DNA of 64,000 nucleotides from NCBI GenBank assembly GCA_013398295.1, contig VZSF01005685.1, forward strand, positions 564,310-628,309. The letters are read 5' to 3'. The position numbers and the translations under genes were made by a program. Source of the stretch: Chionis minor. Its lineage: Eukaryota; Chordata; Aves; Charadriiformes; Chionididae. Positions 1 through 12,300 of the stretch are shown in pieces (positions within the stretch are counted from its first letter, which is position 1; every line of letters begins with the position of its first letter). Under the pieces are notes generated by a model that was not told where the DNA came from, made no database searches, and was given only the letters and a program-made list of their open reading frames with translations.

Positions 1-302
1 CCCTAATCTGTGAGAGGTGCCTCATGTTCTTCCGACAGCACTGCAAAGCCGTAAGTCACCATGTCCCTTCCCCAAGCTCAGCCCAGGGTACGACACTGCC
101 AGGTGGGCTGGGAAAGCGGGCTGGCACCTGGCAAGCAAATGGGGAGGAAAACACCCCAGTTTTTGGTCTTTTCCAACAAAAAACCCCAACAAAACCGTCC
201 AGCTGCCCGCTGCAGCCATGTGGAGGCACACGGAGCAGAGGATGCTTGGCTGCCCCAGTGAACAGACCTCCCTGGGGAACTGGAAGGCCAGCCCAACCCT
301 AC

Positions 303-396
303 CGTGCATCCTGCGGCTGTGGCGAGTTTGTGGGTGGAGAAGGGGAAAGCTTCGTTGCTGAGGTCGGTGTCGAGCACTTCTTGGAGGACGACACGG
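303..396 (-). CDS. SARDH: SARDH coding exon 16 (last one in the window)
   Basis: Acceptor CTCCACAG|CCGTG, donor GCACG|GTAGGG; 94 nt. Encodes [31 protein letters not shown] (about 685-716). Human SARDH continues for roughly 170-200 residues more, so the remaining exons lie to the left of position 1. Positions 1-302 are intron. Confidence 0.93.
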
Positions 397-3300
397 CTGT
401 GGAGAAAGAGCAAAGTGGCTGTGGTGAAAGGTCATAGCTCGCCAGCTTTGGCACTGAAATTTGTCGCTAAAATTTGCCTTCTCGTCTGGGTGGCAAGATG
501 GAGCTCTCTCTCTGGAGGGGAGCTGACGTGGGTGATACGCCACGCTGTGAGAGCCTCAAAAGAGATGCCAATTCCCCAGCAAATGGCTCATTGCTCCAGC
601 CAGACCATAGCCTGATGCTGTGGGGCTTACACTACCTATCCCTCCCTCCATCCCTCCACCCATCCCAGTATCCTTCCACCCATCCCAGTATCCCTCCACC
701 CATCTCTCCACGGGCCAGGCGTCAGGGTGCAAGGAGGGGGCTGCGACGCTCTCCCCGCACTCACCTCAGCGGGCCCTGGATGCTCATCATGCCCAGCTCC
801 TCCGAGCAGTCCAGGAGTTTGCACTGGAGCTTCATGTCCTGCAGCACGGCGGCAATGTGCGACCAGTTGTGCTGGGCCACGGCTCCGCCGATCGCCAGGT
901 AGTAGCCGTCCCCTGGAAGACACCCCCCGGCAGCCTTTCAGGCTGGAGAAGGTCGGGCTGGGGGTGATGCCCAGCTCTGCTGGGAGCTGGTTTTGCTCTC
1001 CAGAGGCTGAGCTGCAGCCCTGAGCCTCTCCAGCTTGCACAGCCCACAGGAAATGCCAAGATGCAGGGAGGGTTAAGCAGTTTTGGGGCAAGGGAGGGCT
1101 TTGGGGCTCTGCTAACATCCATGCTGCCTTTTACTCGTGGGGCTCAGCACAATGAAAACCAAATGACCATTAAAAACCTGAAAGAAGAAAAGGTAAAAAG
1201 AAAACACCTGTCTGAGCCCTGGAGGTGCCTGTGCGAGCATCACGGGAAGAGAAAAACCTCTTCATCCTTTGAGACCAACAGCAAAAACATCTGCTCTCTG
1301 CCCCAGTACACAGCAGATGCCAAAGTGTGGAGGGAGCCGGGATCTACAGGTGGGAGCAGGGAAGGGCGCAGCAACTGGGCTACAGCCAGCGTAGGGGCTG
1401 GCTCTTCCTCCTCCTATATGAGGAGGAATTTCATCTCATCAGTAATCCTGGGTGGAAAAGTCCCTTGGGATGGGGTTTGAGAGTTGCTTAATACATAATC
1501 AATCTTCCCTCCGTCTTTCCTGCCACTACAAAATTGCTCTCTGATAATCTGTCATAACGATAATAAGTGCAGCCACCTACTGTAATTGGAAAAATAGACT
1601 TCGCTGCAATTAAACTCCTCCATTGCCCGACGAACCCTGCGGCTCCGCCATCCGCTTCCCATCACCCTCCTGCCCCCGGCGAGCGCCCCAGACTAGCGGG
1701 ATGCAGGACTTGCCCATGGGGAGGGAAGAGCTCCCTGGCACTTGGCCATCCCCAGGACAAGGAGAGCTTGCACCCACAGCACCCACCGCCCCATGCCGGT
1801 GCTGGGGGCTGCACCGCCGCAGGGCTGGTCCCGTCCACGCAGTGGCTCTGAGGGTGACAGTGTGTGGGGACAGGGCTCCGTGGGCGCTGGGCAGCCAAGA
1901 GTAAACCCCGCTTCTGGTGGCAGCCCCGGGCACGGCGCATGGCAGAGCTGCTGGAGACCAGCGCAGTGTCCTCCTCCTCCTCCTCCTCCTCTGCTGCTGC
2001 CTAATGCCATTTCTGCCCTCTGGGCTGGCTGCTCTGCTCCCTTTCAATTCCCTGTTATTGCAGCTGATAAGGACCTGGGGAGAGGTCAGAGCCGCCAGCC
2101 GGGGCTGGACAAAACCAATAACACCGATGAACAGTGCAGGCCCCTGGGGACAAGGCGGATAATTGGGTTACAGGGATGGAGGGGCAGAGGTGGAAAAAGC
2201 CAGGTGGCTGCCATTAGGTAAATGCAATCACCCCTGTGCCTGCAGCCCCCCGAGCGTGGCAGGGAGGGAGGAGATGCTGGCAGGCATCAGACAGAACCTG
2301 CCGCCATGGTTTGCCGGGACTGGAAAGGTCTTTGCGTGCATTGACACAGCAGAAAAAGGCAGCGGGAGAGGCTGGAGCTGAACTGCGGGAGGGTAAGCCC
2401 ACCCGGCCACTCGCCCCCCAGCCCCACGGTGGCTGCAGGGACGCGTCCGCCTCCAGCATCCCCGTGCTCAGGGCTTTTACCTTCGAAGGCGGGGGCCAGA
2501 GGGGAGGTCGGGTCCCCGGGGCTGATCCGGCTGACGGTCAGGTCACTCTCCACGCCGCCCCGCTTGTTCAGCATGCAGGTGTACACGGTGGAGCCTGGGG
2601 GAAGGAGACGGGCACCGCTGCCCATCAGGCAGCCCCGGCACTGAGCCACGGCCCTGGCACAGCAAGGGTGGGTAGCAGGAAAATTTGTCCTCATCTCTAC
2701 ATCAGCTGCCACCACCTGGGTATGCCCCAAGTGACCCTGCACGTCGCAGCACCAGGAGGGGGAGAGGAACGATGCTTTTTCCCCTTGAGATCGGAGTGAG
2801 GAGCTGAAGCTGCACCCTTGGAAATGCCATAAGTTGCCTCCCAGCCTCGGAGAAAGGAGCAGCTTCTTCCCGTGCAAACCACGGCTGGCGAGAGTTGTGC
2901 TTGATTTACTCCAGTACCCATGACATCTCCAGCTGTGAGCCACAGCTGGAGCCAGAGAGCCAGACACCCCCCTGCCCTCATCCTCCAGCTCAGAGCACAT
3001 TCGCCCCAGTGTAAACGAGAGCAGAACCCAGCCTCTGGCGAGGACAGGGAAAGCAGACACTCTCCCGTGCTTCCCATACTCTCTGCAAAAGCAGCGTTTA
3101 AAAGAAAAACCAGTTTGGGTCCCCCTCAGTTTGTTTCGGTGTCAGATGTGATTTCGCAGGGCAGCGCGCAGCCAAAATAAGGGGACTGAGCCGGTACCTG
3201 GTGCTTTGCTCACGTCGGCCGTGAACAGCCAGTTCGCCGCTTTGGTGGCCTCGGGACCAACCAGGTAGAATTTCCCAAAATACGACATGTCAAAGAGAGC

Positions 3301-6300
3301 CACGGCATTTCGGCAGGTTAAGCATTCCTTCTTGATCTACAATTAAAGCAAACACACCGCCGAAGCTGAGCTGCATTCTCACTCCACAAAGGCAGCCACG
3401 CGTTAGGACCTTTTATGTAATGAGAAACAATACCGAGACACGTGCCTGGTGCCTTTAAAGGCTGTAAGGCTTCAAACCATTCCTGAAAAATCAGGTATTA
3501 AATGGAGCAAGTCTGACAGGCCATCCTGTATGCTCAATCCCATTCCTTACCTCACTAATACAGTGACAGTTATCAATATTATAATTTTTTTAAAATTGCA
3601 TATTTCCCCCAGGCTGGTCTCAACTCTTCCATTTGGGAAAGCAGCAGTAAAATTCCCATGGTCTCTCTGCTGAGGCTCCCGAGCACAGGCCATGGGTTTC
3701 TCTTAATCTCTTCAGGACGTTTTCCCCAGTTTTGGGCAAAGGTGCTTCCCCTCCCTCTGAGCTTCACCAACTCCCCCCAGAGCAGCAGGGTGTCACGGGC
3801 TCTGCTGTCTCGAACCCCCCCAGCTCCAGATGTGCCCAGTGGTTTTGGCCAGGGGGGAAGGCTGCCCCCCACACTCACAATGTCGTGGTGGGGAGGGAAG
3901 TCAAAGGTGTACTCGTCCCCCAGCAGCCGGTTGTAGGCGTAGTCCCTGTGGCGCTCCTGGCCGTATGCACCGTAGTAGTCGTAATCCAGAACCTGGAGGG
4001 AGGAAGAGTGAAAGGGATGGAGACAGTGAGGAAGATGATGTGAGGCTGAAGCCAAGCGGCTGCTCCCAGTTGTGTTCACCCCACGCCAGGAGAAGAATCG
4101 GTCTGTGCAGGACCTGGCTGTGGTGATGGGTCCCCATCCCAGCATCCCTGCCTGCAGTGATGGGTCCTCATCCCAGCATCCCTGCCCATGGTGATGGGTC
4201 CCCATCCCAGCGTCCCTGCCTGTGGTGATGGGTCCCCATCCCAGCATCCCTGCCCACGGTGACGGGTCCCCTTCCTGGCATCCCTGCCAGTTGTTCTTCG
4301 ATATATAGAGGTGAGGTTAACGCTTCTCATTTGGGGGTGTTGCCTGTTGCAGAGGGACAGGCAGACAGACACACACAACATGGACACACGGATCTCCCTC
4401 TTTCTGCTCCTATAGTCAACTAAAGCCCAAGAGCTTTTACGGACCCATTTTGGTGACATGCAACTGCTTGCAGCATAACACATGCCCTGCAGACGCAGGA
4501 TGTGTCCTGCATGCACCGGGCACGGCCGGGACCCTCCAGCTGAACGCCCCCCGAAAACACGTGCCGTGCTTACCGGGGCTGCTCCCCCGGGACTGAACCA
4601 GCCTGGCCTCTCCCAGCCATGCCGCTCCTGGAAAAAGCAGCCCTGGCGCAGCAGCTCCTGTGCAAGCAAAGCCGCAGAAATGGGAACAAGGGGTTAAAAA
4701 CAAAAAGCGCCTTTTCACTTGCTTTTTGAGCATCGCCCAGGCTGCCCTTCCCAAGCGTGTGCGCAGGACGTGTGACCCCTTGGCTTTGGCCATCAGCAGC
4801 CAAAATCAGCTCTGTGGTTTGTCTTTTAGAAGAGTGCCAAACCCCAGCTGCCTGCAAATTGCCTGATATTTTTGTCCCCCCAGGAAAGGTATTTGCCTCC
4901 ACAAGCAGCTGAGGGGCAGGAGTTGGGCAGCCCAGCTGTGCACCCCCCCAAAATTCGCGCTATGGTGCACAAATTACTGACAGAGAGACGCTAAATCCAG
5001 AGAGCAAGATTCCCCCTGATGTTTACAAGAGTAATTATATAATAACGTTTAAGATTTATATGGCAACCTTCTCTTTCCTCCTCTGTGCTCTCAGGAAAAT
5101 CTCCCTGCACGCAATTAATTAGGGATCCATTAAGATATTTTTGTTTGGTGCCTCTGCTCGGAAAAGAATAGATTTTGTTGAACATTTCAGAAATGATTCA
5201 GTGCCTATTAATAAAACACAGCACATGTTCTGGAGCTGCATGTATAAATACCAGGCTGTCAGTCAAATGGGCATTGCTTATTAGACATGCTATTAAAAAA
5301 TAAATTGCATCCTCGGTGACAGAAAACAACTGAGCTGTCAACCAAACACCGGGGGACGGCGGGGAGGGATGTCTGTTGTACTGCTTGAGCCTCTGCTCTC
5401 CATCAGAAGAGGGATGGTGTGATAGGAATTAGTGACGAACAGAACTGGGCTGGAGAAATGTGGCTCCAGCTCCTGGCTGGGGCTGGGACTGGGGCTGGCA
5501 GCAACGGGGCGGGACGAGGCACCGGCCCCCGCGTCACCCCGAGCATCTCGGGAGCGGTGGGTGATTTTGGGGGCTGTGAGCCGCAGTTGCTGCAACGCTG
5601 CTGGTGCAACGAACTGCTGGAAACTGGGTTTCTTTCTCAAGTGCCGCATCTCAAAAGTGTTAACCTATGGAGATTTATGCAAGGAAGCAGCTGGCGAAGG
5701 TGGGAGCCAGGGGGGAGCCCTGGCTGGCAACTACAGGCAGCAAAACCAGCGGGGACTTAAGGGGTGCCGGCAAAACCACCTCCATGGAGACACAGCCGCT
5801 TCCCACTTTTCCCGCATCCCTCCTGATGCCCCAGCCTCACTCTGCATTGTGAGATGCTCTTCCGGGGAGGAAAAGCTGTTGCTGAGCTGCAAATGCAGCA
5901 TGGTGAGCGGAGGCCACGAGATCCCTGTGAGCATCCAGCATCCCACAGCCCTTAAAACTGCCCCCAAGCCGGACTGACAGTGAATGAAATAAGTCCCTGA
6001 GCCCTCCTCTCCACTGTTCCCTGGCCCAGCGACCATCACCGGGCTTTTAGGCTGTAGCTGATAAGTCAAAAATTACTTATTAATTGCCACTGTTTTGTAA
6101 GTCAAACATTGCTTGGCATCTCTACCATCAAACCGTCCACGGCTCCAGCACCCTTGCAGCGTGCACCCTGTGAGCTTTGGGATTTGGCAGGGATCTTCCC
6201 AGGATGGATGGAAAGGAGCAAGGATGCAGCACGCTCCTTGGGGGAGCGAAACAGCTGCAGCCACTCCTCGCCACTTCTTTTTTGCCGCAAGGATGCCGTG

Positions 6301-9300
6301 AGGGTCTCCCGATGGTCCTCACCAGGCCGCCCAGGTCCGGGTGCCCATCCTCACCTCGTGCAGGGGGTCCTTCCTCACATTGCGCCCCGCCAGCGGCTCG
6401 TCATGGGGGAAGACGACAGAGTAGTTCTTGGCGTAGGACTCGTGGCTCCGCTCCCGGATCCAGCGGTTGTTGTCGGTGAGGGAATGGTGAAACCTCCTGG
6501 AAGGCAGGGAGAGGGCAGAGTCCAGATGAGCCCACCAGCTCACGGGGTGCCTCCTCCACCGGGCAGGGCCCTCATGGCCAGACCCAGATGTGGATGCAGA
6601 TGTTGTGGTGGAAAATTGCTATTCCTGCACCCGTTTCACAGGTAGGGGAGCAGAGGAACCAAGCGGACCCTGGTGCTGGCCGTGCCGCAGCGCTGCCCAT
6701 CGGAGCTGGGCGCTTGCCGCAGCCCCCACCAGGCTCCCCAGGCCCGCTCCAGACACATCTACCCCAGAGCAACTGGGAGCAGAATATAGCCCTGCTGGGG
6801 GGAAAAAAAGCAGAAAAAGAGGAGAGTTGAGGCTCATTCTGCTCTGCCTCAGCGTGGGGCTGGCCGCAGAGCATGTCTTGCACATAGCCCCGGTTTCAAC
6901 GCAGCCCTGACGAAGGAAAGAGCCCTGGACATTCCTTACATTTTTCATCCAGTTCTCCTTAGGCTGAAAGATAAATAAAAACCCCAAGCATTTCAAATTC
7001 GTTTGACATATTTTCATCTTTCAAACAGAAAAGCTCCTTGAAGGAATGTGCCAGCTCAGCACACACTCAGGTTATTATTACCAGAGACCTATAACTCACG
7101 GAGAGCAGCCCCAGGCGCCGGTGGCACCTTTCCCATCCTCCGGCAGCAGCGGCTCCAGAGCGCGGCTCTCCGAATTACCACCGGCTCCTCTCCAGCCCAA
7201 AGCCCCCAGGTCTGGGGAAAGGGGGGCAGGCAGCAGGCGAAAGGCAAGACGAAATGCCATTTATAGGGCTTTTTTAAACAATACTTTCCGCTTCCCTCCC
7301 CGTGCTGGGATGCCGAGGAGAGGCAGGGCACCGGAGCTGAGTCCTGCAATGGTGCAAGCCAGGCAAGCGACGCTCCCCAAAAGCAGCCGTGGGCTTGCTG
7401 GGAGGGCAGCTGCCTCTTGTGCCGGCACGGGACCGGCAGCAGGTGACACATGGCATGTCATCGACACCCCCGGCAGCCCCAGCCATTTCAGCGACGCGCT
7501 GGATTTTTGACAGCGGTAAGAGGAGCAACAGCTGCCAGATGAAATATTTACAAGCGAGTGTTTTGAGAGGATAAATATTTAAATGTGCAGAAAAGGGAGT
7601 TATTTAAAGAGAGGCTGAGTAACCGTCACCAAAATTAAAAAAAAACAGGGCTCGAGAATGGGGCAAACAGGATACAGGGGATGCTGGGGTAAATCCAGAT
7701 GTAAGGGCTGGGAAGCCCCTGGCCACTCTCTGTGCAGGGATGGGGTTCCAGGCACGGGCCAGCCCCAGGATGGCTGCGGTTGTGCCAACCTGTCCATCCG
7801 AGGGTGCAGCGGAGCCTGTCCAGCACGGGGATTTCTCCTTCCCAGGCTTGGCCCATCGCTGGCCCGGCTGCGGGATGGCTGGAGGACGGCTGCTGGAGGC
7901 ATCTCCCGCTGACCTCTGCAGGCACCAGCACCGACTCGCCACTCCTCCCAGCCCGAGTCGATGGGGTGTTTACCAGCTTTGCCACTAAAGCAACATGATT
8001 TTAAAAGCTTTGTCCCTGACAAGGTGGTTGCTGTCGCCGGCAGGCCTATAAAAAAGCCCAAACCCAATCAAATATAATCAAGCAAGTCAAAAGCAATTAC
8101 AGAGCCAACATCTGCACCGTCAAAACTCACAGCCCATGTCGTGCTGCAGAGAGGGGGGAAGCTAATCTTCCTCCCGTTGAAATCATCACCCCCGATTATT
8201 AACTTAGAGGATTAGGCACAGCGCTAATTGAACAACAACAAAACCCAAACGTAATTACCCTGTCCTTTCCCATCACCGCAATCTCCTCGTGTCTGATGGA
8301 AGCTGCTTGTGTAGAAGCGGGATGAGGCAAATGAGATAAACCCCCCATGTAAATTCATTAAAGCCGTCGAGCATAATTGATTCCAGCTCCTCGGAGGGAC
8401 ACAGGCTGCAGCACAGACGCTGCCCGACACCCACTCCTGATGCCAGCACCCAGCCCTGCCCTGAGACCTGTCCCCACGGACCATCCGAGGACGAGGGGTG
8501 TCGCCGAAGGAGCCCGCAGCCCGTGGGGTCCTGGGGCAGCCGGGGTGACTTGCCTGATGTCGTAGCCGTACATGTCCTTCTCCGGCCGCCCGTGGATGAT
8601 CCAGTGAGCCAGCTCCCTCCCGCAGCCGCCTCCCAGCATCATCCCTGGGGGAAGAGGCGAGGACCCAGATGAGACCAGCAGCCCGAGCGCGGCTGTGGGT
8701 GCCGGGATCTGCCTGGGATACGGTGCCCGCATTGGGGTGCCCGAGGCGTGATCCCTTCAGGTCTCTCTTACCAGCGCTGTTGAAGCCACAGCCGAGGAAG
8801 AAGCCTCGGACCTCTGGGGCTTCCCCCATGAGCGGCTTGTGGTCGGCAGTGAACGACTCTGCAAGACAGAGAGGGGGATGTGCCAGTGAGGGCAGGACAG
8901 GCATTTTGGGGATACACACACTTCAGGAGGAGGGTTCCTACAGCTCCTCGTGCTGGCCTTGCCCTGCTCCTGCTCCCAGAGAGCTCAGTGGGACCAGAGT
9001 TGGACCAACACCAAGCACTTCCCAGCATCTCAGCTCGGGCATTCCCAGCTGCGCCGCTCCACCAGAGCCCCGGCAGCAGAGGCCAAAGGGAAGGCTGCCC
9101 CAGTGTGCAGGGGTCTCATGCAGGCTCCTGAAGCAAATATCCATATGTATATATACATATCATAGAATCATAGAATTATAGAATCATAGAATCACTTGGG
9201 TTAGAAGAGACTTTCAAGACCATCGAGTCCAACCATAAACCTATGCCAAAACCACCCCTAACCCATGTCCCTCAGCACCACGTCTACCCGTCTATTAAAT

Positions 9301-12300
9301 ACCTCCAGGGATGGTGATTCCACCACTTCCCTGGGCAGCCTGTTCCAATGCTTGATAACCCTTTGAGTAAAGAAGTTTTTCCTAATATCCAACCTAAACC
9401 TCCCCTGGCACCACTTGAGGCTATTTCCTCTTGTCCTGTCGCTTGTTCCTTGGGAGAAGAGATTGACCCCACCTGGCTATAACCTCCTTTCAGGGACATA
9501 TATTCGCTTCAGAAGCTTAGGTGGGCATACACATGCACACAAACACATACGGATGCACATGGCACTGCCGGTGGCAGAGGCAGGTGCCAGGGGCACAAGG
9601 CAGCTCCTTTGCAGCCCTGTGTGTCGCACTGCCTGTCCCTGCACCCCCAAGACCCTGGGCCGGGCTAACTGCGCCCTCCCCACCCCCAGGGATCTCAGCA
9701 GCGCTCGCTGGGTGCCAGCACTGCGGGGGGAGGAATTCGGTGTGAAGGTTTAGACTGAAAATTTGTGAAGCAGAACGAATCCCCAACCAGAAGGTGCAGG
9801 AGGTGCTGCGGTGGCTGAAGCAGCCTCTTGCTTTCTCCCAGTGCCCCAGTCAAGGGGGCTGCACCAACCCGTTCATTGCCATCTGGGCGACTTTTCATTA
9901 TGATGACTATTTTTCACTTTCATCGATTCCTGTTGGGAAATTTCATGAATTTAAGCTACTTTATTCAGCTGAGGGATTGCAGCCGATGTTGCCCAAGGCT
10001 CCTGTGCTAAATGATGTCTCATGCTGCCAGCTCCTGCTCCCAGTAGGGCCATCAACCACGGTCCCTGTGCAGATCCCCGCTAGGGGACACAGGGCGAAAC
10101 ACCCTGACAGAGGTGTGCAATCCTCTGGTTTGTCCATCCGGATGAAAGGAGAGAAGGAAGACAGAGTTCAGCCTGCTCCTTCCCCCTTACCCCCAGTAAT
10201 TCCCAGCTTGTTTCCCAGTGTCTCTGTGCTCAGGAGCAGGCAAGAGCAGATCCAGAAGAACATTTCCACTTTTGCCAAAGCAGCTTCTCACATGCCAACA
10301 CCCCCATACCAACACGCCAGGCTACAAATTCGCTGAGTTAATGGAGCAACACCCAAAGCACCTCCGCTTCCCCCGTGGTGTGTGCCAGCCCTGCTGGCAT
10401 CCGCTGGGACGGATGCTGAGTGCTCACGTGGGACCTTGGATCAGCAGGGTTGGATCAGCAACCGGGGCAAAACCAGCTTAAACCGCCCCAATTCAGGCTG
10501 CTTTCATCCCCTGCCCCTGGAGCACAGGGCGGTAGCTGTTCTGGTGGTGAAATATTGACCGGGCGGCAGAAAGGACAAGTGTTTGCTGTTTATTTCAGCC
10601 CAGCGTGACCCAGCTGTCGCAAGCAAACCAGCTGCTGGTTTAAATCAAGAGCTAGAAAAGGAGGAGCACTGACCCTTTGGAAATTGCATTACTGTACTAC
10701 AAATACTAGACATATATCTATACGGAGTCAGCTCCCCACCGGAGGCCACCAGCTCTGCTTACACCGCAGCTCAATCAAACCCGCCGTACCCAGGGCCAAG
10801 GCGTCCACCTTGTACATGTCATGTTTTATCTGCTGCGGGGCAGGAGATGTGCCCTACTTTCCTCTTGCACAGCAGCTCCGCTCCCTCCCCGAGGGCCTGG
10901 AGGGTTTCCCTTTAAGTGCTTCAGCAAAAAGGGATTTTTTTTTAATTTTTTTTTTTNNTTTTTTTTTTTTTTTTTTTTTTTTTAGCATGTGGAGGATTTG
11001 AAAGCCAAACCAAGAGTGCAGGGCTCAGGTTCGATGGCTGGCATCACCTCCAGCTGCCGCTGCATGGCCTTTAACTCCGCACCAGCCAGCCTGGGCTGGA
11101 AAACTGCGTAAATCTAATGTCATCGGCCTGGCAGCAAGTAGTAAAAATAAAAATACAAGATAATGCTTGGTAAAACTATGGCCACTGCTTGAAAAAAATC
11201 TGCCCCTTAATTGCCCAGTCCAGTAGCCGCAACATGGGCTGTAAATCTGTGCTAGCCACCCCCAGTTTGGAGCAAGGCATTAAGCTCCTGGGTATTTCTC
11301 CACCTCGGCTGAGCCTGGGATGCCACCCCTCGGAAGATGACACCATTGCAGCCAGACCACGGCCGCTTTCTCTGCGTTCAGAGGGTTTTTCTTCTCCCCA
11401 GGTTATGAAGTTTCCCCCTTGCTCCCAGCAATGTCCCTGCAGGGGCGCAGCCACCGTGGTGCCACTGCAGCCGCGTTACCTGGCCCGCAGACGGTGGATT
11501 TAATGCCCGTTTTCTCCAGCACTGGCACTCTGTTCACGGCGCCTTCAATGTGTTGCGTGAAAACATCCCAGTCCAGATCAAAGAGGCCAAAAGCAAATTT
11601 TTCGGATACCTGAAGGTAGGAAACAGGAATTGGGACACAAAACAGAGTCCAGCTGAGGGTGCAAGCACTTGTCAGCTCTGGCAGCCTCAGAGGCCGTAGA
11701 AAATCAAGGGTGTTTTGCAGACTCTGGCGTTTTTGGGTTTTCATGAACAGCCCAGCCAAGCTGAATGCCTTGGGCAGAGCCCAAATTAAGACACCCGCAC
11801 CCGGACAAAGGGATGATGCGGCAGGGCAGGGACCGCATGGTGACCTCTAAATCCCCCCAGCCTCTTCATCTCATTCCTGCTGCCTCTGCAACTCGTATCT
11901 CTGCCACAGACAGACCCGAAGGGAAGATGCTGCCCTGTGCTTTCCCCACCAGCTGCACGGAGGTTGGTACCCGCAGGAGCCCGGGGCTGAGGCACTCAGC
12001 CTTCGCCCACCCCTCTGAGATGGGTTCCCTGGAAACCTGCCTCGTTCCCCCCTGGAAAACCTCCCAGCATGGCTCACCTCCTCCCAGAAGATGGGGTTTG
12101 ACTCATATCCACCCACGGAAAGGGCATCGCCTTGGAGACGGAGATACACCGAGGCGTCGTGATCGCGAACGTTCGGCATGTTCTGAAAAACAGGGAGGGG
12201 ATGCGGAGGGGCGAGAAGGGGGCCAAGATCAACATCACCCCTACATCGCCCCAGCAAGGCTGAGCAGGGTAAATTGGGGGTCTGGGGCGCCTTCAGCAGT

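Larger units (their letters stand above)
8859..11479. other. SARDH intron, 2.6 kb, holding a CR1 and a long T run
   Basis: Largest SARDH intron here. It contains a CR1 3' fragment (9160-9505) and a roughly 45-base T run with two ambiguous bases (10935-10983). No exon-like sequence joins the SARDH frame. Confidence 0.7.

Noticed and set aside
10935..10983. T run as the poly(A) tail of a processed pseudogene or retroposon
   Set aside because: No gene-like or element-like sequence adjoins it and no target-site duplication was evident; it also contains undetermined bases.
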